From Phlyctochytrium arcticum (lineage: Eukaryota > Chytridiomycota > Chytridiomycetes > Chytridiales > Chytridiaceae): a DNA stretch of 64,000 bases. The stretch is taken from positions 434,001 to 498,000 of the forward strand of contig JAHLKI010000006.1 of the NCBI GenBank assembly GCA_025602905.1, in the 5' to 3' direction. Under the pieces are notes generated by a model. It made no database searches. It saw only the letters and a list, made by a program, of their open reading frames with translations, and was not told where the DNA came from. Shown here in pieces: positions 24,507 to 36,520 of this stretch (positions within the stretch are counted from its first letter, which is position 1; every line of letters begins with the position of its first letter). The position numbers and the translations under genes were made by a program.

Positions 24507-26601
24507 ATGCCACCAAAAACGAAGAGACAGTGTACTACTGGGGTCCCCACCGGCCCGAAACGCAAGAAAAAGCCACCAAACCCTCCTGGAAATCCTACTC
24601 CTCTACCTGAATCTTTTGCAAACGCCGGCCCAAACCCCCGCCAATCCGCCCGCAAGATTTCGCTTGCAAGAATTTTCAACCATCAGCATCCCCTTGCGCC
24701 CATCTACTTACAGCGGCTGTTATCTTTCATCAAGACGGTGCACGAGCTAGCTTCTCACACAACACAATTTCTCCGGTTCTTCTACACTCAGCACCTGCAT
24801 GACGTGTCTCTGGAACCTCCCAAGGCCGAAGACATGTACGCCATCTTCCAGTTGCTCAACAAAGGCAACGCATACAATCCCACAGCACCGGAGATGGTCG
24901 CGATCAAGAACCGTTATATTGACACCATTCCCATTTACAGCGCTTTGGCCAATTTCCACCAGCCACAAATGAAGGATGACCAGCAGCCTTCCCACTATGT
25001 GGGCAAGAGTATTTTCACCAACTTGAGAGTCAACATTCAGCAGAATTACTACAAAATGCTCTTGCGATTCCTGAATCGGCGTCTTGATGTGAAAGAACGG
25101 GTGCAGCATCTCAAAATCACGAATCAACGGGAGCTATTGCCAGCCTTCTATCAACGTGTACGATGGCTTAAAAGCATTGCTACTTTCGACACTGTTCCGA
25201 CCGAGGAGGAATTGGATGGGTTGCCCGTTGAAGAAGCAGCCATTCTTGACGAAATCTGGTCGATCCTGCCTCGAAGAGCGATAGAGAGTGCAGACGGCAT
25301 TGCTTTAGATGTCGTGGTAGAGCCACTACACTACCTCCAGTCGTATTGCAAGCTGGCAGAGCTGTACGAACAGTACCAATACCTATCATTCACGGCGATT
25401 CCCTTGCGAAAGTCTCATATTTAATCATCGATTCGAATTGACACAACGATACTGGCCAAGAGTATATTGTGTTTGACTCGCAAGCAGACAGGCGTACTAA
25501 GGGAGGGCAACCGAAAGTACGACCTATGGAGCAACTGTTTCCGGCTGGAATCAAGAGTCTTCCAGCCCCAGCAATCGACCGGGCTCGAGTTTGATTTCTC
25601 CATCGCCACGGATGGGCATGCAGTCTCGGTCCACCTTCAAACGCCTGGATTCAAATACGGTACCTCAGCTAAGCGCAAGTCAAAGGCAGCAATCAGAGCT
25701 GAAATTGCTGCTACCTACTGCGATCAAAATCTTGATACTTTGGGACAAGCGCCGAACATCGTGATGATAGACCCAAACAAAAGGGACATCCTATTTTGTC
25801 GCGGTGTTCATGGCGGAGAAACGATGCGGTATACTGCCAATCAGCGAAACAAAGAAACCAGGTCCAAGGTCATACGCAAGACGTCCCAGTCGATGCGGAG
25901 GGATGCTGACATAGAATCACTGGAATCTGCAATTCCTACCCACAAGACCATGAATACGAATCAATTCGTCGAATATCTAGAATATCAGGCCAATCATCGG
26001 CAGGAGCTCCAGGCGTTCTACCATCGGCGCTTCCACCGCCGCTCGCGCTTCCGTTGTCATTCATTCACCCAAAAGTCGGAGGCCGAGCTGATCAATCGGA
26101 TGCGAGACAAATTCGGCGAGAACTTTGTCGTGGTCTTGGGGGACTGGGACGATGCGGGGCGAACCGCCAGGTTCCAGACATCAAGCAAGACGGCTGGTTG
26201 GAGAAAAACATTTCGCCAGCACCACGTTCAGTGTTTCCTCCTGGACGAATTCAAGACGTCGGCGTTGTGCTGTCGTTGTCATCAGCCAGGTATGCAAGTC
26301 TGATTGTTTGTGAGAGATGACCAACAAGTATTAATTCCAAGTTCTAGTCATCAAAAACATCAAGACTCGCCTGTCATCCCGGCCCTGGCGCCGAGCGCAA
26401 GGGCACCATCAGTCTGTCCACGGCCTGCTGGGTTGTACCAACCCAGATTGTATAGAGCAGGATTGGACAGCGGATGGGAATGTGGGGCAGCGTATGCGAT
26501 ACTACAACCGCGACGGCCTCAGTACTCTCAATATGGCCACCATAGTTCGAGCTCTCCTGCAGACTGGCGTGCGGCCACTTCCATTTCAGAGGGGTAGATA
26601 G
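24507..26601 (+). pseudogene. Fanzor (TnpB-like RNA-guided nuclease), one in-frame stop
   Basis: Exon 1 (24507-26289) and exon 2 (26342-26601) are joined by an intron GTATGC...TTCCAAG. The frame is open except for one TAA at 25422-25424 (codon 306). The residues on both sides of it align with the intact paralogue at 55725-57707: there ALPLRRKLNVAHLPIDTRIL, here AIPLRKSHI, stop, SSIRIDTTIL. The N-terminus (MPPKTKRQ...KRKKKPP) looks like a nuclear localisation signal. The RuvC parts are all kept: DPNKRDILFC, GDWDDAGRTARF, LLDEFKTSALCCRC, then in exon 2 CTNPDC (second half of the zinc ribbon) and YNRDGLSTLNM. The intron sits between the two zinc-ribbon halves. A Fanzor uses a guide RNA from its own 3' region to cut DNA. 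With the stop, only a 305-residue N-terminal half would be made unless TAA is read through or re-initiation occurs. A recent nonsense mutation or a sequencing error both fit. Confidence 0.88.
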
Positions 26602-27095
26602 CTTGAAGTAGTCGGGGTATTATATAGACATTTTCCGGGGGGGTTGACGCCCTCACATATTCTGGATCCCGTACCCTTGGGGGTCGGGTTACATACGTGT
26701 ACGTGTATAACTTGTATGCCTGAAGCCACTCATTTCAAGGCTGAAACATTGTCGCGGGGGTTTTGCGGCGGAGTGGAGTGGCGCAAGATGGGGCGTTCGT
26801 GCTGACGTGAGGGCAGCGCATGAGTCAATTGCGCAGCCAAGGAAACTCCTCAATGAAGGCAGCTGGCCGCTGCTGGAGCTTTGCTATTGCTATTACAAAT
26901 GGCAACGACTCTCCGCATCCGTCTCAGGTAGCCGCTTCAAGTTTAAGAGCAGCATTAAGAACAACACACGACTTTGCTTGGTATCCAGCGATAGCCAGGT
27001 TAGTCGTCCTACTTTCTCTTTGAAATGAGCTTTGCCTCAAACATCACCGTTCAGATTTATCGGTCACTTCGTGGACAGGACCACCCCAAGCCGCG
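26602..27095. other. 3' flank of Fanzor copy 2 / ATPase promoter
   Basis: The first 200 nt contain G-runs and short self-complementary words (ATACGTGTACGTGTAT near 26693-26708; GCC...GGC around 26724-26742). In Fanzor loci the guide RNA overlaps the ORF 3' end and this flank, so it is a candidate region, but I cannot fold it. The distal part should hold the ATPase promoter. Confidence 0.35.
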
Positions 27096-30000
27096 ATGAG
27101 CTTCCAGTCTACTAACGACAGTGGCTCGCCCACCATGGCAACGACCACCATTGCTATCGAGGGAATGACCTGCATGTCTTGTGTCCGAACGATCGAAGGG
27201 CAAATACAGCCTAAACCAGGGGTGGACTCCATCACGGTATCCCTTGCCTCGAACTCTGCCACAATAAAGTATGACCCTGGCATCATTCACCATCCTCAAG
27301 AACTAGCGGATGCAATCGAGGAACTGGGTTTTGAAGCCTCCCTTCCGTCATCTACAACTCCCGATGAACCTTCTCGAATACAGCATTTTGATATACCTGT
27401 AGTTGGTATGACATGCCAGTCATGCGTGAAAACAATAACAGAAAAGGTCACCGTGCTTCCTGGAATTGAACAGGTTGTGGTGGACTTGGCGGCCAACATT
27501 GCTCGCGTCGATCTGGACATGACCATCCTATCAGTTCAAGATGTCGTTGATGCAATCGAGGATTGTGGCTTTGAAGCATCTATTCCACATACTTCCGACG
27601 TAGCACCCATTTCCCAACCTGCTGCACACCATCGCGTCCGCGCCTTATCTCAACCTCCGCCACACATCACCATCTCAAAACCAACACGTCCCCCATCGGC
27701 AGTGAATATGTCTTCACCTCTATATACCGCAACCACGGCTGGTCCCGTTCGCACAGTCCAACTGGAAGTGTTTGGCATGACTTGCGCTAGCTGCGTTGCA
27801 ACCATAGAAAAGCACTTACGTGGCAATCCCGCAATCGTTTCCTGCAAAGTGGCTTTGTTGGCCGAGCGAGCAGAAGTTCAATTCAAAGAGCTACTAATGA
27901 CTGAGGAACAAGTTCCTGAGATGATCAACGAGATTGGCTTTGAAGCGCGAATCCTTCCCACTGCGTCATTAGGCTCGGTGGACTTGAAGATTTTTGGAAT
28001 GACGTGTGGAAGTTGTTCTGGGAAGATTGAGCGCGAAGTCTTAAAGATACCTGGAGTTGAAACTGCGGCGGTTAATCTACTTGGCCAAAGTGGGCGATTC
28101 CAGTTCGATAGTTCTTTGCTTGGAGTTCGAGACGTAGTGGAGAAGATTGAGAGTCTTGGTTTTACGGCATTCATCTCAGATATGGGTTCAAATGCTCAAG
28201 CTGAATCACTGGAGCGCACGCGAGAAATTCAAGAATGGCGGGCCGCATTCTGGAAGTCGACCAAATTTGCGATCCCCGTAGCTCTAATTTCTATGATTTT
28301 CCCTATGACGTTCTTGGCCTCGTTTATTGACTATCAGCTGCTCCCCGGAATTTCCATTGGTGACACAACTCAGTTAATTCTTACCATCCCGGTTCAATTT
28401 GGCATCGGGAAACGTTTCTATACGGCGACGTTCAAGGCATTGTCCCACAAAAGTTACACGATGGATGTCTTGATCACATTGGGCACAACAGTGGCCTTCA
28501 TCTTTTCAGTTTCTGCTATGCTTTACGCATTCTGCGCCGGTGGACTTCCCAAGCCGCAAGTCTTTTACGAAACGTGCACCACGTTAATCACATTCATAAC
28601 ATTGGGCCGATACCTTGAAAACGTTGCTAAAGGAAAGACATCATCTGCGTTATCAAAGTTGATTTCCCTGGCCCCAACAACCGCTGTGCTGCTCACCATG
28701 GATGCTTCGGGTAGCACCCTTGAACGAGAAATTCCTTGCGAATACGTGCAAGCCGGTGATCTTCTCAAGGTTGTTCCTGGCGAGCGCGTGCCTGCTGATG
28801 GTGTAGTTGAATCCGGTAACACCAGTGTGGACGAATCGCTTGTTACTGGCGAGCCACTTCCCGTCAACAAAGCCATCGGTGATGGTGTCATTGGGGGAAC
28901 CGTGAACGGATCAGGAGTGATACATATGCGAGCTGTACGTGTTGGTGCCGATGCGACCCTGGCGCAAATCGTCAAGCTAGTGAACGAAGCACAAACCTCA
29001 AAAGCGCCGATTCAAGATATTGCCGATACCGTCGCCGGTTACTTCGTTCCAGGAGTCATCATTCTCGGCCTAATAACATTCTTCTCTTGGGTCATCATTT
29101 TATCAGCTACATCATGGCGTCCGTCAGTGTTCCCCAAGGAGAGCAGCGTGTTCTTTATCTGCATCAGCATGTGTATCTCGGTGATTGTCGTTGCATGTCC
29201 TTGCGCTCTAGGTCTTGCAACTCCCACGGCAGTTATGGTCGGCACTGGTGTCGGCGCACAGCTTGGAATTTTAATCAAAGGAGGAGGGCCTTTGGAAACC
29301 GCTCACCGAGTCACCAAATTCGTCTTTGACAAGACAGGCACTCTGACAATGGGAAAAATGTCTGTCGTAACACAGCATTTATTCGCCACTGATCCTCGCA
29401 TGAACGATGAAAAGTTCTTTTTCGGCATAGTTGGAGCAGCAGAAGCCAATAGTGAGCATCCTCTCGGTAAAGCCGTCGCCAAATTCGCCAAATCTCTGCT
29501 TCAGTTATCAAGTTTCGCTCATGTTGTGGAAACATTCGAAGCTGTGTCGGGCTCTGGCGTCCAATGCAGGGTCACTCCTCCGGTTTCCGACTCCATCAAG
29601 ACAACGCAAGCCATTGAAGTACTAATTGGCAATCAAGCATTTCTCGACTCCCTGTCATGCAGTCCCATTCCTCAAGGTATCTTGGATATCCAGCGGCATC
29701 ATGAGTCGATGGGACATACTGTTATCTTCGTCGCCTTTAACCGCCAACCGGTCGGCTTGATTGCTATGGCCGACACCATCAAATCAGCGTCGGTGCCAAC
29801 TCTTGAAGCACTGAAGCGGATGGGCGTTCAAGTGTGCATGGTTACGGGAGATCAACGCCTTACAGCCATGTCAATTGCCCGGCAGTGTGGTATACCCCAA
29901 CAAAACGTTTACGCCGGTGTTTCCCCTGCGGGCAAGAAATCCTTGGTTCGCAAGTTTCAGGAAGATGGCCATGTGGTTGCAATGGTGGGCGACGGCGTGA

Positions 30001-30723
30001 ACGATTCCGCCAGTTTGGCGCAAGCTGATATGGGAATTGCCGTGTTTGGCGGGACGGATGTTGCTGTGGAGGCAGCTAGCGTCGTTCTCATGCGAGATGA
30101 ATTGGGTGATGTAGTGACGGCAATGCATTTGTCGAGGACGATTTTCCGCCGAATCCGTCTCAACTTCTTGTGGGCGACCATGTAGTAAGTATTCTTATGC
30201 TGCACTATCCTCTGATGTAAATCGCTAATCTTTTCATTACAGTAATGTGCTTATGATTCCTCTCGCAATGGGTTTCTTTACTCCATGGGGTCTTACGCTT
30301 CCAGCAATGGTCGCCGGCATGGCCATGTCCTTCTCCTCTGTTTCTGTCGTCATCTCATCCTTGCTACTGAAACGGTACACCCCTCCCAAAGTACCAGGTC
30401 TTGGCGCTACGTCTCCGATGTTGGATATGGAACGCGGAGACAGTGCGCTTAGCGTGGACGATGTTGGAGTAATCAAGGGCGGACGCATTTCAATGTCTTT
30501 GGGCGAGGAAGATGACGAACGCCCCCTGATCAAGAAACCCTCTACCAGCAGCTTCAAGCGAGGCATGGTCGGTGGAGGTGTTACGTCCCCAGCTTCAGCG
30601 GGTGTAGCACTACAAAATCTACTTGGTGGTAGCGGCGGAGGTCGGGGTTACATTAGGGTCGAGGACGATGAGGGAGACGGTGACGATGAGGACCATTTAC
30701 TGGGTAATATTCAATTGCCATAG
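27096..30723 (+). CDS. CCC2: Copper-transporting P1B-type ATPase
   Basis: Exons 27096-30184 and 30243-30723 give about 1189 residues. Four N-terminal heavy-metal-associated domains each carry a GMTCxxC motif (GMTCMSC at C26/C29, then GMTCQSC, GMTCASC, GMTCGSC). The core has membrane segments, VTGEPLPV (actuator), the CPC metal-binding motif at about 701-703 ([13 protein letters not shown]), the phosphorylated Asp in DKTGTLT (about D745), SEHPLG (nucleotide binding) and MVGDGVNDS. The intron falls in the seventh-eighth membrane region (LWATM / [12 protein letters not shown]). The tail is acidic ([11 protein letters not shown]). This is the ATP7/CCC2 family, which moves Cu+ into the late Golgi to load secreted copper enzymes. 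Four metal-binding domains is more than the two of yeast CCC2. All catalytic motifs are intact. Confidence 0.95.
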
Positions 30724-30941
30724 AACTCTCTTCTTTCCTATGTAATTGTCTGTATATAGTGCTTGCTTTCTAGTTTTCATTTTGGTCTTATGTTCTTTTT
30801 TTTTCAATTACATCGCGCATTTTGGTCGGCAGAGATTCAGTATTCAAATTACAATTTTGGAATCATCGAAAGCAAAGAAGAAGAAAACAAGAAAAGACTC
30901 AATACTGTCATACAAAGATGATTTTACTTTATCCGTAAACT

Positions 30942-33601
30942 TCAAGAAAATAATGTAACGCTAGCCAAATAACCATTTCTCATAACTTCAAAGACACACC
31001 CTCCTACGCCAGAGCCATAGAACCAGGTACTTCCGAATGGGTGTGAGTGTCCATTCCCGCGCGAGAATACCACTGGACGAGTGTCCGCGGCAGCCATTGC
31101 AGATGATTGGAGCAGAGGTTGAATGTCAGCCCATGGTTGATCGCAGGAGATTTCAATTGCAGACTCCAAACTTGGAGAGCCATTTTGACCAGACGCAGAT
31201 CGAGTGCTGGTAGGGGCGGTGGGTGACTCGGTGTCGATTAGAACGGTAAAGTGACATTTGCGGTATACGCAGAAATCCCATGATCCTGTTTGATTCGTAT
31301 GCAACACGAACTTTACAATGGAATGCGTGGCCTCCGAAAACAGAATGTCGATTCCTAATGAAAAGTCTAGCAAGAGAACCGATTAGATGATGCCAAACAT
31401 TAGAAATTCATCTCTTACAGTTCCAGAAATAGGCACCTTCCTCCTCGGAGCCTTCATCGCCTGTGCTAATCCCACCCAGGCCCCCTATTCCAGAACTACC
31501 ATTTGCAGTACTGCCGTTCTGATGCGGGGGTGAGCTAGAGCCACCAAAAATACGCATCCGCTGCTCTTCCTTTTCCATGATTCGATCTGGCTTCCCCAAT
31601 GCGTCGAGTACATCTTGCGCTGGTGTACCAAAAAGCAACAAGACACTGCCAGAAGTTGAGGAACGAGATGGGAGTTGCACACCACGATGTGCATGAGCAA
31701 GTACTGGTGAGGATGTGGCATGAACAGGAGACTTGGCAGAAGGACTTGAATCTGCCATTAAAGCCGGTGAGAGCACAGGGGAGGTCGGGGCATTTGGACA
31801 AGCATCCTGCCATCGATCCGCGCCAGTAAAGACATAAAGTCGATTCAGAACTGGAGTGGTGCCATCCGGAAATGACAATGGCAAATCTGTCGCACTCAAC
31901 CGATTAGTAAACGCAAAACAGAATAGCTTGAATGTAGGCACTACCTGTCACATTACTAAGGGGTATATATTTGTCTGGGATGGGGAACATAAACGAGATC
32001 CCAGGGTAGCTCAAAACATATTGCTTTTTCTCTTTACAGAATTCGCCCTGGAAATTTGAGTTTGAGAAAAGCAGTGAAAGAATGGAATCCGAGCGAGCGA
32101 CATACTGGGTATATGGGGCCAAAGAGCTTGTAGATATGTACAAAAGTAGGTAGGACCTTGAAAGAGCTAGGCGACCAAATTAGTTTTTCAATACTCGGTT
32201 CTAAATATGTGCACCTACTTGAACTCTTGGTTGCTGTAAAAGAGCAGAAGTTTGTTGAAATCATAGACTTCGATTGACTTGAGTCGCTGTACTCATATGG
32301 GGTTGGTTACTGGTAATTAAGGAGAGCGGAAAGTGCTCTTCTGTCACATCGAACGCACCTGTGAATATGGATCAAAACGCATACACATGCCATTTAGAGG
32401 CAGATTTAGAACTATGTCGATATCAAGGGGATTTAGATCCCCATATTTGCATTCAACTTGCGGAATAACATGCTCCATTTCACGCAAACTATGAATGATG
32501 TCGCCAATAGTTGCGCCTAGCGAGAATGGACCAATTGACCGTCCTGGAACAACCGACATGTCTAAGCGAATGTTTAGGCTGGCTTCATTTTGGAATGCGC
32601 CTGGTGATCCGTGTGGAGACGTTCCCGTTTGACCAATGCGAGAATCTTTGGTAGGTTTTCCATTGATTGAGATTTGGGTCGGCGGCACGCTATCCACGGG
32701 TGAAGGAGGAGCTGCCCCGGTCGCCATAATGCGAGGAGATGGCGTCGGGATATGAGGAACTGATCCCGGGCTTCGCGCTGTAGACAAATTGCTCAAAGTG
32801 GGTGCGCCCCCAATATTGGACGACCGTTTGTTTATGTTCAAATCTATCGCTAATGGAGCAGATGATGATGAGGGAACGGGTGCGGAATCCGGGGAATCTC
32901 CTCCTCTCGCTGGATTCAGGTCCAGGGGTGAATCTATTCGCGGGGTAACGGTCTCTTTGGCGCCTGGTGAACTAACGGGTACTTTCTGTCTAGAAAGCGA
33001 TCCGGTGGGACTGGAAGGGGCAGGTGATGTCGGCACCTGTGTTTGATTCCCTTTTGGTGCCAGCACTTTGAGACCTTTAAGGCTTCCCGCGTCCGTACTT
33101 TCTGTAGGATATGGGTACCCTATCACTGCGGATTCCGCAAATGCTGGATTCTCCAAACCGCCAATCTCTGCGGAAGTATTTGTGATGCTATCGACTGGCT
33201 TTCTGTTGATGCCAGCGGAGGTTTGTGGCTCTTTTGGAATCTCCAACGGTTTTACTTGCACAGGGGGGGTTTCCTCAGTCTTGGCCTCTCCAACAGATGC
33301 TTGGACACGACTTGGTTCCTGGATACCGGGAGCAACGGCGCGCCTTTGTGCCTTCTTCTTTCCTAGGGTATTGCAAATGAACTTTTGTTAGTCTAGAGTT
33401 GTAGTTTCGCTGGCAGTTTGCTGGAATTTCGCACTGTTTTGGCCAATGTCAAGGTCGCGCGTGGGAACTTTCGGCATCCGCAGCTGACGCAGGCCACGTG
33501 ACCCACAATTTTTTGGCCGCTGCCGCTGCGCAATTGGCCGGCGGCGAAGTTTTCAAGTCCGGCATTCCGAACGGAAATACTCCAAAAAACTCACCTCCCA
33601 T
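30942..33601 (-). CDS. PHAF1: PHAF1 (UPF0183 / C16orf70) family protein
   Basis: Six exons on the minus strand: 33601-33595, 33362-32359, 32286-32219, 32156-31945, 31886-31419 and 31366-30942, about 727 residues. The first coding exon is only 7 nt (ATGGGAG). A Ser/Pro-rich extension of about 230 residues, absent from animal PHAF1, precedes the conserved start PGRSIGPFSLGATIGDIIHSL. Family blocks follow: LDIDIVLNLPLNGMCMRFDP, SIEVYDFNKLLLFY, YPGISFMFPI, FGTPAQDVLDALG, FSLGIDILF...VKFVLHTN and GCVFEVMRNGYLASVTLF. The family is linked to phagophore membranes and autophagy in animals. The role here is inferred. Ser- and acid-rich inserts lie in exon 5. Confidence 0.9.
33495..33500. promoter_or_regulatory. 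E-box (CACGTG) upstream of the PHAF1 exon 2
   Basis: GGCCACGTGACCC lies in the first intron, about 100 nt downstream of the 7-nt first exon. CACGTG is the core bound by bHLH factors. Its use here is speculative. Confidence 0.25.
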
Positions 33602-34023
33602 AATGGCAGCTGGAGAGGATCAGTGCCCCGCGCTGGTTGACGGACAGATCGGTGGTGGCTAGTCTTGAGCGATCCGGAATGTCACTTTGTCCAAGGGCAA
33701 TTCAGAAGTAACTGAGCGTTTGGCAAACGCGTCGGAGTTCAGGCTTTCAGAAGGTGAATTGTGAGGCGAAGGTGCTGGACATGAACGGACTCTGGGCCAA
33801 ATGCTGGGGTAATCGCCGGCTTGATCTGTACAGCCTTTGCCACGTCGGTACGCTGCAGTTCAAGTATTGTTGCGGAGGCAGGGCGGCATAAACTTGGATG
33901 TGAAAGCGGTGGTTTTGGATATAGCAACGTGGTGGTCCAGGGAGGCCGCACTCTATTACGCGTAAATGCCGGGACGGTCACGCCCCTCACAAATATCATA
34001 TTCATACCCCCGACCTCAGAGAG
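33602..34023. other. PHAF1 5' flank
   Basis: Intergenic DNA upstream of the PHAF1 ATG. The frames in it have no recognisable domain. It should contain the PHAF1 promoter. Confidence 0.4.
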
Positions 34024-34341
34024 TCAGAGACAACGATGTGTATACGCTAAGAGGTTCCCTGTATTCGGGACCACAATTTGTATATATAGATTTTTATTCA
34101 CATTGACATCCTGCTCTATCTCGTTGATCTTTTTTGGTCTACGCCTCATCCACGACACGCGAAGGGGGCCTGGCAACTCCGCGCAAGACCAGCATCCAAA
34201 TCTGATTCCAAAACGCATCTCCAGTCCCCGCACTCTTCCCGTTTGCAACTGCCCTGGTGCGCGCGGTACATTGTGGTTCGTCGGTGCTATTGAGGAATCT
34301 GTCAGTTGCGCGTAAAATGATTCTCGTAAATCGAGGGCCAT
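34024..34341 (-). CDS. Hypothetical small protein, unrecognised
   Basis: An ATG-initiated frame of 105 codons beginning MALDLRESFYAQLTDSS and containing MRFGIRFGCWSCAELPG. Composition is ordinary up to about residue 70, after which it looks like intron or chance sequence. No homologue is recognised. It could be exon 1 of a gene whose later exons I cannot place. Confidence 0.25.
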   Translation of the reverse strand: MALDLRESFYAQLTDSSIAPTNHNVPRAPGQLQTGRVRGLEMRFGIRFGCWSCAELPGPLRVSWMRRRPKKINEIEQDVNVNKNLYIQIVVPNTGNLLAYTHRCL

Positions 34342-36278
34342 CGCTCCCTGCTTCGTGTTCAGCTGCTGATTCGCGAACGTGGTGCTATCATATTGAGCTT
34401 GTTTAATGTCGCTGGTAGACCTTTCCGACCTTTAGGTCTAAGTCTCCTGAGCGGTGGGAGTGATCCTTGCACACGAAATTTACTATGCCAATGACACTAT
34501 TCCCCGAAACCACTGGTAAAAGCGGTACTAATACTCCCCACATGTCCCGCAGATGCCAAGAAAAATAAACCAGAAGAAGGGAAGGGGGATAGGAGCAACA
34601 GATAATATGGGGGAAGTGGTAAAGCTAAATTGAATGGCGGTACGGAAGGCAGAGGAAAAGAAAGCAAGAGGCGAAAGCAGCTCATCACTTACAGAAAGAA
34701 ATGAAAGCTAAATAATGCCACTGAAGGTGAATGGGAATTGTAAGAAAGGAGAGAGAGAAAGAAGCAAGTATCGGAGGAAAATACGCGGCATTGGAAAAGT
34801 ACAGTAAGGGATCAACGAACTGTTATTGCACGAAGCAAATCCGCATCGCATAATTGAAAATGGATCAAAGTGTTAAAGAGAAATAGAAGCTCAATGATAG
34901 CGAGGTAGTGAAGAAGGGATGGAGACTAGGCGCAACAGAAAGTATGGGGGAGATGGTAAAACTAAGTTAAATGGTTTAGGAAAAGAGAGCAGAGCTAAAT
35001 TACCAATATACCAATTGAGGCCCGACATCCAGCAGTTTTACCAATATACTACTGAGGCAAAGATGTGAAGGAGGATAGCAGCAAAAAATACGATTTATGA
35101 GTAGTTTCGGGGGCAAATCAGTGACGAACTAGATAAAAAAAAATGCGAATGAGGATGGGAGCAATTAGAAAAAAGAACCGAAGCGCAGGGCAGGGCGAGA
35201 GCAACCGACGAGTCAAGGGCAAATAAATCGAGAAAGTATCCAGAAATCGAAGCGAAAGCAAGGGAACCAATGTGTTATAGCAAGGGCGGAAAGAAAGTCA
35301 AAATATGATGCAAAATGGCATTAGAAATAGAAGGCAGATACACACAAAGACCCGAGGCGTTATTGGACAGAAACATATAGTAGCAACGGTCAAATAATGA
35401 ATACGGTATCTTAGGCAGGAAAGTTACTGTGGCGAAATTACGACAGACTAGGAGCCTAGGAGGACGGTAAAGATAAGTTGTGCTTGTTAGGCGGGTCCAC
35501 TTTTACATGGTAGTGGAATGTGTAATATAGCGCGGCTCGCCATGGATCGGGCCCGTCCGTTGCAGCAAGATGGCTCAAATCCGAGGCACGCTTGACTCTC
35601 CCTTCGGTCGAGCCAAGCTCGGTCTGGATCGGGAGCGGGGGAAAAAGAGTGGATGAATAACAGTTTCTACGAAAGCATGGGGGCTGATAACCGCTTTAGA
35701 TTTCGAATTGAGAGAATTGAAGAAAGAGGTGAAAAACCTGGGTGAGAGCAAAAGCCTGAGCGGCTTGCAAAAGGCAGCGTATAGTAAGTAGCGGTAACCA
35801 AAGAGAAAAAAGGAAACAAAAATGTGTCCATGAAAGAAAGTTACCCTGGGCCGAACAGGATAACAAATGGAAAAGTCAGAAGTGATAGTAGGAAAGATAG
35901 ATAGCTAGATAGTAGCCTGTAATAAGTGGTACAGTAGTCGGTGCACTCCAGCAATGCAATGAAAGCGAAAAGGTAGCTAATGCCCGCCAGGCGTACGGAG
36001 TCTAATGTTTATAGTCAGACATAGCTGGAAAGAAAGAAACAAATTATGGCAGCCTCTCATATTTAAACGGTGTGACAGCTTGGAGCTGTCAGATGTAGTT
36101 CGGCCACTTGGAACTGCCCGAACCCCCTAACCCTTAGTCTCAATGCGGACATTACTTTTAGGATACGTAGAACCTCTCTTTCTGCATAATCTGTCCGTAG
36201 ACTGTGCTACTGATTCTTTCTTTTCTGGAGAGTCTGGCTTCCTGGAACCATTCTAATATTGGCCGTCCTATACGTCGG
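34342..36278. other. Purine-rich, gene-free region
   Basis: From about 34540 to 36060 the plus strand is dominated by A and G (GAAAGG, GAGAGAGAAAG, AGGAAAAG). No conserved protein or RNA gene is visible. Similar words (GGGGGAAGTGGTAAAGCTAAATTGAATGG at 34609; GGGGGAGATGGTAAAACTAAGTTAAATGG at 34947) show an internal diverged repeat about 338 nt apart. The region is probably degenerate repeat DNA. Confidence 0.55.
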
Positions 36279-36520
36279 CTCCGTCTGTCTGGCAGATTCA
36301 ACAGACTTGGGTCGCGTCTTATTTTGTTCCCACTCTCCCTGCGCTGTCCTTTGTGCTTATTCCTCACTTTGTGCGCCTGGACACCCCTACCTTGCTGTAA
36401 TCAGGATGACAGTAGGTTCATTTCGTATGTAGAGTCAGGCAGATCTGTCCGTACCTCGCCTAATTTTCATCCCTATTTGAAACTACTTTACCCTTCAACC
36501 TTTCATGGTACTTTACTATT
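36279..36520. repeat. Pyrimidine-rich dispersed repeat (copy 2)
   Basis: Homologous to 22547-22865 in the same orientation. It shares CTCCGTCTGTCTGGCAGAT, TGGGTCGCGT...TTTTGTTCCCACTC, GCTGTCCTTTG and GTATGTAGAGTCAGGCAGATCTGTC. It lacks about 100 nt present in copy 1. No coding potential. Confidence 0.8.

Noticed and set aside
25377..25470. Intron explaining the TAA in the second Fanzor
   Set aside because: The best GT-AG pair would remove 49 nt and shift the frame, and the residues after the stop (RIDTTIL) align with the intact paralogue (PIDTRIL), so the sequence is coding.
24507..26601. IS607-like mobile unit with a serine recombinase
   Set aside because: No serine recombinase signature was found within several kb of either Fanzor.
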